Positions 34,242 to 43,850 of a DNA stretch of 64,000 bases are shown piece by piece; position 1 is the first letter of the stretch; each line of letters starts with the position of its first letter. The notes under the pieces were generated by a model. That model did no database searches, had not been told where the DNA came from, and worked only from the letters and a program-made list of their open reading frames with translations. This stretch comes from Klebsiella planticola ATCC 33531. GTDB taxonomy: Bacteria > Pseudomonadota > Gammaproteobacteria > Enterobacterales > Enterobacteriaceae. The translations under genes and the position numbers were made by a program. The DNA lies in the NCBI RefSeq assembly GCF_000735435.1, contig NZ_JMPP01000041.1, positions 1-64,000 on the forward strand, read 5' to 3'.

Positions 34242-34270
34242 TTGACAGCTACGCCATTTAAATGGCATAT
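34242..34270 (+). promoter_or_regulatory. Possible promoter with overlapping palindrome
   Basis: TTGACA at 34242-34247 is followed by the perfect palindrome GCCATTTAAATGGC at 34253-34266. The palindrome fills the spacer and abuts GCATAT. The layout suggests a repressible promoter, but the -10 is poor and no regulator is assigned. A weak stem, AGCCAGA and TCTGGCT, follows at 34310-34330. Confidence 0.35.
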
Positions 34271-34464
34271 CTTCAGTTTTATTTTCTCCCCTCCGTATTA
34301 AATTAATAAAGCCAGAATTCATCTCTGGCTATTATAACGCAGCGGGTTTGAAATCCTCGCCTTGTTCATGAGACCAATTTTTTGTTAAAGTAACGACTCA
34401 AGCGTCGAATACTTTGTGTATTACATGGACGTTATTTCTACAATAATCAGATGATGGAGCTAAT

Positions 34465-34626
34465 ATGAAGTATGTTTTTGCGCTTATGCTGAGCGTGGGA
34501 TTATCAGGATGTAGTGCAAATGATTGGGTAGATGCGGCAAGCGGGATAATGCAAGCTCATGACAAACAAGAAAAAGATGCCAGGAACAAGCGTATAAAAG
34601 CCGCTAGCAAGGCTGCAGGATACTGA
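34465..34626 (+). CDS. 53-residue small lipoprotein
   Basis: ATG 34465 follows GGAG with five-base spacing. The peptide begins with a short lipoprotein signal (MKYVFALMLSVGLSGCSAND, acylated Cys16). It continues as a charged, alanine- and lysine-rich helix and ends in AAGY. It is AT-rich compared with the neighbours and is followed directly by a strong terminator, which supports a real single-gene unit. Function is unknown. Confidence 0.75.
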   Translation: MKYVFALMLSVGLSGCSANDWVDAASGIMQAHDKQEKDARNKRIKAASKAAGY

Positions 34627-34647
34627 TTTTTTAAACAAATTCATATT

Positions 34648-34688
34648 CCTCTTCTTAATCGACACACTAAGAAGAGGGATGGTTTTTT
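34648..34688 (+). terminator. Rho-independent terminator of the small lipoprotein gene
   Basis: CCTCTTCTTA and TAAGAAGAGG form a perfect 10-bp stem with a 10-base loop, followed closely by GGATGGTTTTTT. It lies 22 bases after the stop codon. Confidence 0.85.
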
Positions 34689-35125
34689 AATCAACGTTAC
34701 TGACTAAATATTTCCCTGGTTTTCAGCTGTTGACAGGAAATATAGCCATACTACTTTCGGTTGCCACTTTTATCGAACGCGACATAAAAAGGCATGGTCG
34801 CTGCGTCACAGAACCTTGCAGTGAATATAATTTCATCAAGAATTAAAATACATCCGCTATTTTCTGAAGGTCTGATATTAAAAAAATAAGCGGGGAAGTG
34901 CAATTATCTGACTTAGCGTCACGCGCTTAACAGATTTTGTCGGGCCGTTTGATGATTAGCAATGAATACCTGTAAAACCCGCTGATGAGTGGCATAACCA
35001 CGTGCTTACAAACGCAGGAAAGCCATTCGCTGCTCATCGATGCAGTGGTGCCCGCGCGGAGAGTCAATAGCCGTAAGTTTATGCTCCCCGCCGGCGACGA
35101 ACCCGATGCCAGAATGGTCTTCACC
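34689..35125. other. Gene-free stretch, about 440 bases
   Basis: AT-rich sequence without a convincing gene. A 65-codon minus-strand frame (34927-35124) begins two bases after the LacI stop, but it has no recognisable domain. A neighbouring minus-strand frame also looks partly coding, broken by one stop, so a decayed gene is possible. No RNA or repeat was identified. Confidence 0.4.
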
Positions 35126-36133
35126 TCAGACGAGGCTTGATGTTCGCACCTTCAGCCTGCCCGCCAGCGTCACGTGCGTGGCGGCATCTTCCTGATTACA
35201 CAGGTACTCCACTGCCAGGCGTCCCAGCTCGCTGTAAGGCAGTTGGATACTGGTCAGCGGCGGGGTGAGCTGCTCGGAGATCTTCTGGTCATCATAGCCC
35301 GCCAACAGCATATCCTGCGGGATACCAATGCCATTGACCGCCAGCGCCTGATAGCAACCGATCGCCAGCCAGTCGCTGGCGCAGAAGATGGCGTCCGGGC
35401 GTTCATCCAGTGCCAGCAGGGAGGCGGTGGCGGTAAAGGACTCGCTGAACTGCCAGTTGGTCTGGCGCACCAGGCTGTCGTCGCATGCAAAACCGGCCTG
35501 CTGCAGCGCGGCCTGGTAGCCGGCCAGTCGCTGACGGGAGGCTTCCATCCAGCTCTCCCCGGTGATGTGGGCGATACGCTTTGCGCCGCAGGCGATAAGG
35601 TGTTTTGTCACCTGGAAAGCGTTGGCGTAGTCGTCCGGAATAAACGACGGTAGCAGCGGTGAGCCGGGGTCGCGCTGGTTGAGCAGCACCAGCGGAATGC
35701 GGGTGCAGTCCTGAAAAGCCGTCATGTCGACCAGCGTGGTGACCGGGGACGCGAGTATAATCCCGATGCAGTTGCGCTTCTCCAGCTGGCGGATAATGTT
35801 CAGCGCCAGCTCTACGTCATCGCCGTAGTCGTACACGGTCAGCAGCGCTTCGTTGCGCCACGCGGCTTCCCGCGCCTGGCTGATGGCATCGATAAACGGA
35901 TCAAAGCTTTGCAGAGAGCTCACCAGCAGGGCGATTTCTTCCTGGTTACGCGGCGCATGAATGGCGGGCAGGCGATCGTAGCCGAGCTCGGTCGCCACGC
36001 TGATAACCCGCTGGCGGGTGTCGTCGCTGAGCTTAATGTTACGCGACTGGTTGAGCACCAGCGATACCGTCGCCTGCGACACGCCCGCCGTTCGCGCAAT
36101 ATCGTTCATCGTGACTTTTGTCTTTCGCTTCAT
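35126..36133 (-). CDS. LacI-family regulator of the glycosidase cassette
   Basis: 335 residues. HTH: TMNDIARTAGVSQATVSLVLNQS. The LacI ligand-binding domain follows with VFLL-type strands and a C-terminal GYDDQKISEQLTPPLTSIQLPYSELG. It is divergent from the GH5-like glycosidase and GPH transporter genes, the usual layout for a dedicated repressor that senses the imported glycoside. Confidence 0.9.
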   Translation of the reverse strand: MKRKTKVTMNDIARTAGVSQATVSLVLNQSRNIKLSDDTRQRVISVATELGYDRLPAIHAPRNQEEIALLVSSLQSFDPFIDAISQAREAAWRNEALLTVYDYGDDVELALNIIRQLEKRNCIGIILASPVTTLVDMTAFQDCTRIPLVLLNQRDPGSPLLPSFIPDDYANAFQVTKHLIACGAKRIAHITGESWMEASRQRLAGYQAALQQAGFACDDSLVRQTNWQFSESFTATASLLALDERPDAIFCASDWLAIGCYQALAVNGIGIPQDMLLAGYDDQKISEQLTPPLTSIQLPYSELGRLAVEYLCNQEDAATHVTLAGRLKVRTSSLV

Positions 36134-36257
36134 TGGTCCTCTCCCTCTGGCGTCACCGCATCATACCCTAACTGCTCGCTTACGCGCTGTCGATCACGTT
36201 TCTCATTCATCGAAGCGTGAACTTTGTGAAGGCTGTCGCTTTTCTTAGCGTGGTGAT

Positions 36258-36297
36258 TTGCGCATTTATCCCGCAACTAATATTTATTAGCTAAACA
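36258..36297 (+). promoter_or_regulatory. Candidate operator between LacI and glycosidase genes
   Basis: Two dyads lie here: TTGCG and CGCAA (36258-36276, nine bases apart) and the imperfect TTATTAG/CTAAACA (36284-36297). They sit 20-60 bases before the glycosidase start, where a repressor would act. Neither shows a perfect LacI palindrome, so the assignment is weak. Confidence 0.3.
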
Positions 36298-36318
36298 TTA
36301 TCAGTAAGAGGACGCGTA

Positions 36319-37407
36319 ATGAAAGAGCAGTGGAGTAAAGCCCAGGCGCAGGCGTGGTATCAGCAGAAAGGGTGGCTGTGCGGGTTTAACTACCTGCCGT
36401 CGACGGCAGTGAACTGGACCGATATCTGGCAGCAAGAGACTTTCGATGCCGACACCATCGATCGCGAACTGGGCTGGGCGGCGGCGGCGGGCTACAACAC
36501 CCTGCGCATCAACCTGCCGTTTATTGTCTGGGAACACGATCGCGACGGCCTGATAGCGCGTATCGACAAGTTTCTGACCATTGCCGACAGCCACGGATTC
36601 AGCACCATGCTGACGCTGATGGACGACTGCGGTTTCTCCGGTGATGAGCCCTATCTGGGGCCGCAAAAGCCGCCGGTGCCGGGCAAGCACAACAGCCAGG
36701 CGGCCGCGAGCCCGGGGCGCAACAAGGTGTGCGATCCCGACAGCTGGCCGCAGGTTGAGCGCTATATCCGTGACGTTGTCCGCCAGTTCCGCGACGACAA
36801 GCGCGTGCTGCTGTGGGATCTGTATAACGAGCCGGGCAACCGCGGCATATTCGCCACCGGCACGCAAGAGGTGCAGTATGACGCGAAGCTGGAAACCTGC
36901 GCGCATGAGCTGATGAAGCTGGCGTTCCGCTGGGTGCGTGAAGAGGATCCGACGCAGCCGCTTACCGTCTGCGCATGGCGTCTACCGGCGGAAGAGGAGG
37001 GCGAGACGTTTTACCAACATCCGCTGGATCAGACCGCGCTGGCGTTATCAGACGTGGTGAGCTTCCACGCCTACACCAATACCGGGCGCATGACCGCGAT
37101 TATCCAGCAGCTGCAGGCGCTTGGGCGGCCAATCTTCTGCACCGAATGGCTGGCCCGCCACGTGGGCAGCACCATCGAAGAGCAACTCCCGCTGATGTAC
37201 ACGGCGAAGATCGCCCCGTATCAATGGGGACTGGTGCGCGGCAAAACGCAGACCTGGTTGCCGTGGCCGGTGGTGATGAAGGAGTCCGCGGACTACTGCC
37301 GCCTCTGGTTCCACGATGTGTTTGAGGAGAACGGGATCCCGTTTTCGCGCGGTGAAATGGCCTTAATGAAGAAACTCCGTAACATCGCCCCGCAAGCTCA
37401 GGGCTAA
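36319..37407 (+). CDS. GH5-like glycoside hydrolase
   Basis: 362 residues, no signal peptide, so it acts in the cytoplasm on an imported glycoside. Clan GH-A features: GYNTLRINLPF; LLWDLYNEPGN with acid/base Glu171 preceded by Asn; VSFHAYTN with His250; and PIFCTEWLAR with nucleophile Glu276. Relatives are annotated as cellulase or 1,4-beta-xylanase, but exact specificity cannot be read. It is followed 45 bases later by a GPH-family sugar transporter. Confidence 0.85.
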   Translation: MKEQWSKAQAQAWYQQKGWLCGFNYLPSTAVNWTDIWQQETFDADTIDRELGWAAAAGYNTLRINLPFIVWEHDRDGLIARIDKFLTIADSHGFSTMLTLMDDCGFSGDEPYLGPQKPPVPGKHNSQAAASPGRNKVCDPDSWPQVERYIRDVVRQFRDDKRVLLWDLYNEPGNRGIFATGTQEVQYDAKLETCAHELMKLAFRWVREEDPTQPLTVCAWRLPAEEEGETFYQHPLDQTALALSDVVSFHAYTNTGRMTAIIQQLQALGRPIFCTEWLARHVGSTIEEQLPLMYTAKIAPYQWGLVRGKTQTWLPWPVVMKESADYCRLWFHDVFEENGIPFSRGEMALMKKLRNIAPQAQG

Positions 37408-37452
37408 TAATATCCACCCGGCGGGCTACCGCCGGGCAACCAGGTACGCACT

Positions 37453-38847
37453 ATGGCAATGGCAATGAAAATACCGTCTCGTGAGTTGTGGTCTTATTTT
37501 GGTTATGGTTTAGGTCAGTGTTTTAGCTTTGGTTTAGTGGGTTCGTTTATTAACTATTTTTACACCGACGTGCTGGGGATCTCAGCGCTGGCGGCGAGTA
37601 CCATCTTCCTGATTGCCCGCGCGTGGGACGCGGTTCACGATCCGCTGTTTGCCAGCATAATGGACACCATTAACAGCCGCTTCGGCAAGTTTCGTCACTT
37701 TTTGCTGATTGCCCCGCTGCTGATCACGGGCGTCACCCTGCTGGCGTTTTATAAAATCGAAGCGGACATGACCACCAAAATTCTCTACGCCGGGGTGACG
37801 TACATTCTGTGGGGAACGCTATACGCCATCTCTGATATCCCGTTCTGGTCGATGTCGTCGGTGATGACCAACGACTCCGGGCAGCGCACCCGCGCGGTGA
37901 CGGCAGCCATGCTGGGGGTCAACGCCGGGATCGCCTGCGCCAATATCTTCTTCCCGAAGCTGGCGGCGTTTTTCGCCCAGTACAGCAACGACAAAGGCTA
38001 CTTTATGGCGGCGCTGGTGATGATGCTGGTGGGGTTACCGCTGATGCTCAACGGCTTTATGCAGATCAAAGAGCGCGTCCCGCCGAGCCCGGAAAAGGTG
38101 ACCATGCGTGACACCTTCCATAACCTGCGCCAGAACAAGCCGCTGTTTATCGTTCTGCTGTCGTTCTTTTTCTGCGTGTTCCACAACGTGGCAGGTGGTC
38201 TCTATATCTATTTCTTTATCAACAACATGGGTGACGGCAGTCTGCAGATGGCGATAGGTGTGATGGGGATTATGGCGGCGGTGGTGTGTCTCGTCGCCCC
38301 GATGCTGACGCGCAGGATGCAGAAGCGGAAGCTGTTTATGATCCTCTGCGGGCTGGATGTCGCGGTTCGCGTGGTGATGTGGTTTGTTGGATATCAGCAC
38401 GTGACCATGCTGTTTATTCTGCTTGGCCTGAGTACGCTGTTCGTGATGATGACCAACATCCTCACCTCGTCGATGATTGCCGACACCATCGAGTATGCGG
38501 AGTACCACACCCACAAGCGCTGCGCGGCGATCACCTTCTCCGGACAGACCTTTACCGGCAAGATGTCGGTGGCGGTAGGCGGTGGATTAATCGGCGTGTT
38601 TCTGACAATGATCGGCTACGTGCCGCAGGCGCAAACCCAGAGTGACGGCGTGCTGTCGGGGTTGTTCTTTGGTATCTGCCTGCTGCCGGCCATAGGTTCG
38701 CTGATCCGGCTGGTGTTTATGTCGCGCTTTACCTTTACCGAGGAGAAGCATGCGGAGATCTGTCGACTGCTGGCGGCGCGCCGGCACGAGAAAGAGCCGC
38801 AACGTGAGGGCACGGAGAGTCTGGAGCATCCGGCCACGGTGAACTAA
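37453..38847 (+). CDS. GPH-family (MelB/XynP-like) glycoside:cation symporter
   Basis: 464 residues, 12 predicted helices. Family signatures: LWSYFGYGLGQCFSFGLVGSFINYFYTDVLGI, ARAWDAVHDPLFASIMDTINSRFGKFRHF, SDIPFWSMSSVMTND and DTIEYAEYHTHKRCAAITFSGQTF. It imports a glycoside or oligosaccharide with Na+ or H+. With the preceding glycosidase and the divergent LacI gene it forms a complete uptake-and-cleavage cassette. Confidence 0.92.
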   Translation: MAMAMKIPSRELWSYFGYGLGQCFSFGLVGSFINYFYTDVLGISALAASTIFLIARAWDAVHDPLFASIMDTINSRFGKFRHFLLIAPLLITGVTLLAFYKIEADMTTKILYAGVTYILWGTLYAISDIPFWSMSSVMTNDSGQRTRAVTAAMLGVNAGIACANIFFPKLAAFFAQYSNDKGYFMAALVMMLVGLPLMLNGFMQIKERVPPSPEKVTMRDTFHNLRQNKPLFIVLLSFFFCVFHNVAGGLYIYFFINNMGDGSLQMAIGVMGIMAAVVCLVAPMLTRRMQKRKLFMILCGLDVAVRVVMWFVGYQHVTMLFILLGLSTLFVMMTNILTSSMIADTIEYAEYHTHKRCAAITFSGQTFTGKMSVAVGGGLIGVFLTMIGYVPQAQTQSDGVLSGLFFGICLLPAIGSLIRLVFMSRFTFTEEKHAEICRLLAARRHEKEPQREGTESLEHPATVN

Positions 38848-38852
38848 AAAAC

Positions 38853-38875
38853 TAACGCCTGCATTGCAGGCGTTA
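38853..38875. terminator. Terminator-like hairpin after the symporter gene
   Basis: TAACGCCTGCA and TGCAGGCGTTA make an 11-bp stem with almost no loop in the fully paired form; three bases would open in practice. It lies between convergent genes. The following TGTCTTCTTCT is T-rich but interrupted. Confidence 0.55.
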
Positions 38876-38940
38876 TGTCTTCTTCTCCGCGCCGGAGTGC
38901 GCTCATCCTGCCTGGCGAATTGCCTGTCGCCGCTGCCCCG

Positions 38941-40401
38941 CTAACTACGCCAGAATGTACGCGAAAGCAGAATCAGCAGCGGATAGATTTCCAGTCGCCC
39001 CAACAGCATCGCCATACACATCAGATATTTCGAGACATCATTCAGCCCCGCGAAGCCATCGGCGGTGGCACCAAAACCAAGGCCCATGTTATTAATGCAG
39101 GCGGCAACCGATGCAAACGACGTCAGCAGATCGTAGCCCTGCAGATTCAACAGCCAGACAAATACGCAGGTCGTGAGGATATACAGGAAGAAGAAGCTCC
39201 ACACGGAACGCAACACGCGATCGTTGATGATGGCGCTTCCGACCCGGATACTCATGATTGCCCGGGGATGAGCTAATTGATGTACCTCGTGGCGGCTCTG
39301 CTTAAAGAGGATCAGAAAACGCAGCGCCTTAATTCCCCCGCAGGTCGAACCGACACAGCCGCCGAAAAAGCTCGCTGACAGCAGCAGCACGATAATATCC
39401 GGCGGCCAGGAGGCATAATCCGCCGTCGCCAGACCGTTATCGGTGATCATGGAACTGGTGAGAAAAAAAGCGTGGACGAACGATTTGGGCAGGCTGTACA
39501 TCCCCGCGCGCCACACTGCGAAAGTGACCACCGCGACCACCAGCGCCACGACCAGGAAAAAGAAATGCATCTCGGTACTGCGGCGAAACGGTTTCAGGCT
39601 GCGACGCGCGATAGCCACAAAATAGAGGGTGAAGTTAAGGGCCGAGAGCAGAGAGAATGCCCCGGCCACCAGCTCTATTGCATCGCTCTGGTAGTAGCCG
39701 ATGCTTTCGGTATGCGTGGAGAACCCTCCCAGCGACACCGTCGATAGCCCGTGGCAAAGGGCATCAAAAAAAGGCATCCCGGCCAGCAAGAAAGCAAGGG
39801 TACAGGCGCCCCCCAGCAGCATATAGGTGAGCCACAGGCTCCTGGCGGTATCTGCCAGCCTCGGCGTCAGACGCTCCTCTTTAAACGGCCCTGGCATTTC
39901 GGACTGATAAAGCTTCATTCCCCCAATGCCCAGCAGCGGCAACACCGCTACAGCAAGAACGATAACCCCTAAGCCACCGACAAAATTGAGCTGGGCGCGG
40001 TAATAGAGGATCGAAACGGGCAGCGAAGAGACGTCATGAAAGACCGACGCCCCGGTGGTGGTAATCCCCGAAACCCCCTCAAACAGGGCGTCGGCTATCG
40101 ACAGGTGTAGTTCATCATTTAGCCACAGCGGCAAGGCGCTGATGGCGGAAAACAGCAGCCAGAACAGCACGATAATAAGAAAACCATCGCGGGTTTCGAG
40201 ATTAACCCTGGACTGATGCGTCGCTCGCCAGCAGAGCAAGCCGCCAGAGAAGGCGATAGCAAAGGTCGAAAAAAAGGCAAAAACGCTGCGCTCTTTGGCA
40301 AACAGCGCAATCAGCATCGGCGGGATCATGGTCAGGCTGTAGAGCAAAACCAGAAACCCACACAGGTGAAGAACAATTTTGAACCGGGTTGAAATGTACA
40401 T
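38941..40401 (-). CDS. Trk-type potassium uptake protein (TrkH/TrkG)
   Basis: 486 residues, length of TrkH. Four P-loop selectivity filters can be traced: GITTTGASV, GLSTVSLGGFS, MITDNGLAT and NNMGLGFG, each with the key Gly. The protein forms a K+ channel-like translocator gated by TrkA, which is not encoded here. It could be a TrkG-type second copy beside a chromosomal trkH elsewhere. In E. coli there is no such gene beside marB. Confidence 0.88.
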   Translation of the reverse strand: MYISTRFKIVLHLCGFLVLLYSLTMIPPMLIALFAKERSVFAFFSTFAIAFSGGLLCWRATHQSRVNLETRDGFLIIVLFWLLFSAISALPLWLNDELHLSIADALFEGVSGITTTGASVFHDVSSLPVSILYYRAQLNFVGGLGVIVLAVAVLPLLGIGGMKLYQSEMPGPFKEERLTPRLADTARSLWLTYMLLGGACTLAFLLAGMPFFDALCHGLSTVSLGGFSTHTESIGYYQSDAIELVAGAFSLLSALNFTLYFVAIARRSLKPFRRSTEMHFFFLVVALVVAVVTFAVWRAGMYSLPKSFVHAFFLTSSMITDNGLATADYASWPPDIIVLLLSASFFGGCVGSTCGGIKALRFLILFKQSRHEVHQLAHPRAIMSIRVGSAIINDRVLRSVWSFFFLYILTTCVFVWLLNLQGYDLLTSFASVAACINNMGLGFGATADGFAGLNDVSKYLMCMAMLLGRLEIYPLLILLSRTFWRS

Positions 40402-40539
40402 CAGCGGTCTTAGCGTTTCACGCGCGTAACTACGATGAACAGGGATAAGGAATTATATGATATTTGGGCACAAATTGAGATCAGGGAGTGCAGCAAACGG
40501 GACAGACCAGGGGTCGCGACCCGTCGTTGTCAGAGGCGC

Positions 40540-40563
40540 AAAAAAAAGCCCCGTAAACGGGGC
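40540..40563 (-). terminator. marRAB terminator
   Basis: On the minus strand GCCCCG and CGGGGC enclose a TTTA loop and are followed by eight T residues. It lies 20 bases after marB. Confidence 0.85.
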
Positions 40564-40583
40564 AAAATGCTCGGGTAGTGCAG

Positions 40584-40790
40584 TTAATTGTAATACGGTA
40601 CGCCCAGCTCATCCGATTTGTCGCTACCGGCGGCCATATGATTGAAATCAAATGGAGAGTCGTTATGTTCGGAAGGCATAATCATCGCGTCGCGGTGATT
40701 GTGGCGAACCGGCGTAGTGGTTTGCTCCGCATAGCTCTGGCTGGAGGCCAGGCCGACCAGGACCATGGCCGCGGTAGCGAATAGTTTCAT
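40584..40790 (-). CDS. marB: MarB, periplasmic protein of the mar operon
   Basis: 68 residues with a signal peptide (ending near SYA-EQ). The tail FDFNHMAAGSDKSDELGVPYYN matches E. coli MarB closely, while the middle differs. MarB lowers marA expression by an unknown route. It is the third gene of marRAB; in E. coli eamA follows it. Confidence 0.9.
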   Translation of the reverse strand: MKLFATAAMVLVGLASSQSYAEQTTTPVRHNHRDAMIMPSEHNDSPFDFNHMAAGSDKSDELGVPYYN

Positions 40791-40820
40791 GATTTCCTCA
40801 ATACGTCTTGTTGCAGGCGA

Positions 40821-41201
40821 TTAACAGCAGTTATTTAGTGGCATCAGATAGCGGGATTCACCCGGCATATTGGTCATGCGATATTTGTGCGGCGGAACGT
40901 CGAAGTAGTTTTTAAAGGTTCTCGTCAGCGTTTGTTGCGATTCGAAACCGTAGCGCTCTGCCAGGTACAAAATCGGCTCATTGCTCTGCTTGAGTTTTTG
41001 CGCGATTTCCGTCAGCTTGCGGCTGCGGATGTACTGACCTAAGGAGTGACCGGTCTCTTTTTTAAACATTCTTTGCAGGTGCCATTTGGAGTAACCAGAA
41101 CGCTCGGACACTTTTTCCAGCGACAGGGGCGATTCCAGGTTATCTTCAATCCACGACAAAATACTATGGATAGTGATGGCGTCATTATTGCGTCTGGACA
41201 T
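40821..41201 (-). CDS. marA: MarA, AraC-family activator of the mar/sox/rob regulon
   Basis: 126 residues, almost identical to E. coli MarA through [38 protein letters not shown] and [16 protein letters not shown]. It contains only the two AraC helix-turn-helix units and no ligand domain. It activates efflux and repression of porin via marboxes. The first ATG of a tandem pair (41204) is an alternative start. Confidence 0.96.
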   Translation of the reverse strand: MSRRNNDAITIHSILSWIEDNLESPLSLEKVSERSGYSKWHLQRMFKKETGHSLGQYIRSRKLTEIAQKLKQSNEPILYLAERYGFESQQTLTRTFKNYFDVPPHKYRMTNMPGESRYLMPLNNCC

Positions 41202-41218
41202 CATCTTACCTCTTCTTA

Positions 41219-41653
41219 TTACGGCAGGACTTTTTTGAGTAAATGCTCAAGGTTGACCACTTCATCCGCCGACAGATTTTTTGTTAATTCCTGGTGCAAT
41301 TTCTGACCCACAACCTGATGACACTGCTCACAAAGGGCCGCACCGTCCGGTGTCAACTGCACCAGTACGCCGCGTTTGTCATTGGGGTTGGGTAACCGTT
41401 CAATCCAGCCTTTACAGACCAGACGGTCGAGCATGCGCGTCATTGCGCCTGGGTCGACCGACAGCACGGTTTTCAGCTCAACGGGGGTAATACATACTTC
41501 GCAACGAATGGAACAAAGCACCCGAAACTGGGTGGATGTAATATCCATCGGCGAGAGATATTCGTTGAGCAGGCGATCTTTTTTCTGGTTAACCATTTGG
41601 ATCAAGCGACCGAGAGGGATCATTTCGTTAAACAGATCGCTGGTGTTTTTCAC
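41219..41653 (-). CDS. marR: MarR, repressor of marRAB
   Basis: 144 residues matching E. coli MarR over its whole length: [42 protein letters not shown] and [24 protein letters not shown], with the wing arginines. It is released from DNA by salicylate and by copper oxidation of Cys80; the cysteine in the SIRCEVC segment is conserved here. Its operator lies just upstream. Confidence 0.96.
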   Translation of the reverse strand: MKNTSDLFNEMIPLGRLIQMVNQKKDRLLNEYLSPMDITSTQFRVLCSIRCEVCITPVELKTVLSVDPGAMTRMLDRLVCKGWIERLPNPNDKRGVLVQLTPDGAALCEQCHQVVGQKLHQELTKNLSADEVVNLEHLLKKVLP

Positions 41654-41658
41654 AATGG

Positions 41659-41751
41659 TTGCCCAGGCAAGTAGTTAATTGCTGCTGATATTATTGCCCA
41701 GGCAATAATATGTCAACCTGAGGGATTAGACGATGACACGATTTGCTAAAG
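41659..41751 (-). promoter_or_regulatory. marO: marRAB promoter, two MarR sites and marbox
   Basis: On the minus strand TTGACA (41716-41711) and TAATAT (41693-41688) form a promoter with 17-base spacing. MarR site I lies within the spacer: arms TATTATTGCC and GGCAATAATA around two bases (41689-41710). Site II, TTGCCCAGGCAA, is at 41659-41670, between promoter and marR start. A marbox-like ATGACACGATTTGCTAAAG at 41733-41751 differs from the consensus at two of its fixed positions. The layout equals that of E. coli. Confidence 0.9.
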
Positions 41752-41893
41752 CAGACTTCTGACCTGGGATGAAGCGGCGGTGAGGCGGCGCGTCGGCCGG
41801 GTGATAAGCGCTGGAATGATATTGACGACCAAAGTTATACTTGCGCGGCAAAACTTTTTTAATAGTGAAAGATTAACGGGGCCTTAATTCATT

Positions 41894-42562
41894 ATGATTG
41901 AACTCATTCAGGCGATAGGTCTGGGGCTGGTGGTGATTTTACCGCTGGCGAACCCGCTGACGACCGTTGCGTTGTTCCTCGGGCTGGCTGGCAACATGAA
42001 CAACGAGGAGCGCAACAAACAATCGCTGATGGCCTCGGTGTACGTATTCATCATCCTGATGGTTGCCTGGTATGCCGGTCAGGTGGTGATGAGCACCTTC
42101 GGCATCTCTATCCCTGGCCTGCGCATTGCCGGTGGATTGATTGTAGCCTTCATCGGTTTTCGCATGCTCTTCCCGCAGCAGAAATCGCATGACTCGATGG
42201 AAGCGAAGATCAAATCCGAAGAGCTGGTGGATGAACCGACGGCCAATATCGCGTTTGTGCCGCTGGCAATGCCGAGCACCGCCGGGCCAGGGACCATCGC
42301 CATGCTGATCAGTACGGCATCGACGGTGAAGCATGGCGTCGATTTTCCCGACTGGGTGGTACTGACCGCGCCGCCGATTATCTTTGCCCTGGTCGGGATT
42401 ATCCTCTGGGGCTGCCTGCGCAGTTCCGGGGCAATCATGCGTCTGGTGGGGAAAGGGGGAATCGAAGCGATTTCGCGCCTGATGGGCTTTCTGCTGGTCT
42501 GCATGGGCGTACAGTTTATTATCAACGGCGTGCTGGAAATCATTACTCACTACCACGCCTGA
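41894..42562 (+). CDS. marC: MarC, UPF0056 inner-membrane protein
   Basis: 222 residues, about six membrane helices; the pattern [20 protein letters not shown] and [22 protein letters not shown] is that of the MarC family. Despite its name it is not needed for multidrug resistance in E. coli; function unknown. It is divergent from marRAB, as in E. coli, and is closed by a strong terminator. Confidence 0.93.
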   Translation: MIELIQAIGLGLVVILPLANPLTTVALFLGLAGNMNNEERNKQSLMASVYVFIILMVAWYAGQVVMSTFGISIPGLRIAGGLIVAFIGFRMLFPQQKSHDSMEAKIKSEELVDEPTANIAFVPLAMPSTAGPGTIAMLISTASTVKHGVDFPDWVVLTAPPIIFALVGIILWGCLRSSGAIMRLVGKGGIEAISRLMGFLLVCMGVQFIINGVLEIITHYHA

Positions 42563-42596
42563 TAACGCCTCGTCGCCTGACTGGCGACCCGCGAAT

Positions 42597-42634
42597 AAAA
42601 AAGCCTGCCGATGGAACAACCGGCAGGCTTTTTT
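42597..42634. terminator. Bidirectional terminator between marC and sotB
   Basis: AAAAAAGCCTGCCG and CGGCAGGCTTTTTT form a 14-bp stem, with a GC core flanked by A and T tracts, around a 10-base loop. It can end transcription from both sides. Confidence 0.92.
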
Positions 42635-42650
42635 TCTTTCGTCACCCCGT

Positions 42651-43850
42651 TCAGGAGTGGTGAGGCTGATGATCGTCCAGCGACACCGGCCAGCGGCGAA
42701 ATATCATGATTGACCACACCAGCGCCACCAGCGCCGGAATCGCCCCGACATAGCCGATCGAGGCCATTGAAAGATGCGTACTGACCTGGCCGCCGACCAG
42801 CGCGCCCGCGCCGATACCAATATTAAAGATCCCCGAAAACAGCGACATCGCCACGTCGGTGGCATCCGGCGCCAGCGCCAGAACCTTCACCTGCATCCCC
42901 AGACCAATAATCATGATAGCGATGCCCCAGAAGATGCTTAACACCATCAGGTGGTGAGCGTTTTGCGATGCCGGCAACAGCAGCAGCAGGCTGACCAGCA
43001 GCAGGCCAATGGCGATGCTAATCAGTCCGGAAGCATGCTGGTTGCCCAGTTTACCAAACAGCACGCTGCCGATGATTCCTGCGCCGCCAAGGATCAGCAG
43101 CAGCACGGTGGCAAAATTACCGCTCATACCGGCTACCGTCTGCACAAACGGCTCAATATAGCTGTAGGCGGTGTAATGCGCGGTCACCACAATGACGGTC
43201 AGCAGATAGATGCTCAACAGCGCCGGGCGACGGAACAGTACCGGCAGGCTTTTCAGCGAACCGGAATGCTCGCTAGGCAGTTTGGGCAGCAGCTTAAACA
43301 GGCACACCAGCGTCACCAGCGCCCCCAGGCCGATCGCCAGGAAGGTGGTCCGCCAGCCAAAGTACTGCCCGATGATGCGGCCGATAGGAATGCCGAATAC
43401 CATCGCCAGCGCGGTGCCGGTTGCAATCAGACTCAGCGCCTGCGCACGTTTGCCCGGTGGCGCCAGACGTATTGCGAGTGCAGAAGTTATCGACCAGAAG
43501 ACCGCATGCGCAAAGGCGATACCGATGCGGCTGATCACCAGAACGTTAAAGCTCCAGGCAAAGAACGACAGCACGTGGCTGGCAATAAACAGAATGAACA
43601 GGCCGATCAGCAGGCGGCGGCGTTCCATCTGGCTGGTCAGCAGCATAAACGGCAGCGACATTAACGCGACCACCCACGCATAGATGGTCAGCATCATGCC
43701 CACCTGAGCGGTTTCCATGCCGAAGCTGTCGGCAATGTCGGACAGCAGACCGACCGGAGCGAATTCAGTGGTGTTAAAAATGAAAGCGGCGATCGCAAGC
43801 GTGACTACCCGAAGCCACGCGACCCTGCGTGAAACCGTGTTTGTAATCAT
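42651..43850 (-). CDS. sotB: SotB, sugar and arabinose/IPTG efflux MFS transporter
   Basis: 399 residues from the ATG at 43850, where E. coli SotB (YdeA) begins ([16 protein letters not shown]). Longer in-frame starts give 37 unrelated residues. Shared blocks include [40 protein letters not shown] and [22 protein letters not shown]-like runs. Twelve helices expected. It exports arabinose and related sugars. Confidence 0.92.
   Translation of the reverse strand: MITNTVSRRVAWLRVVTLAIAAFIFNTTEFAPVGLLSDIADSFGMETAQVGMMLTIYAWVVALMSLPFMLLTSQMERRRLLIGLFILFIASHVLSFFAWSFNVLVISRIGIAFAHAVFWSITSALAIRLAPPGKRAQALSLIATGTALAMVFGIPIGRIIGQYFGWRTTFLAIGLGALVTLVCLFKLLPKLPSEHSGSLKSLPVLFRRPALLSIYLLTVIVVTAHYTAYSYIEPFVQTVAGMSGNFATVLLLILGGAGIIGSVLFGKLGNQHASGLISIAIGLLLVSLLLLLPASQNAHHLMVLSIFWGIAIMIIGLGMQVKVLALAPDATDVAMSLFSGIFNIGIGAGALVGGQVSTHLSMASIGYVGAIPALVALVWSIMIFRRWPVSLDDHQPHHS

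Noticed and set aside
34927-35124. 65-codon minus-strand frame after the second LacI gene
   Set aside because: No ribosome-binding site or domain. A different frame looks equally coding, so at most a decayed gene.
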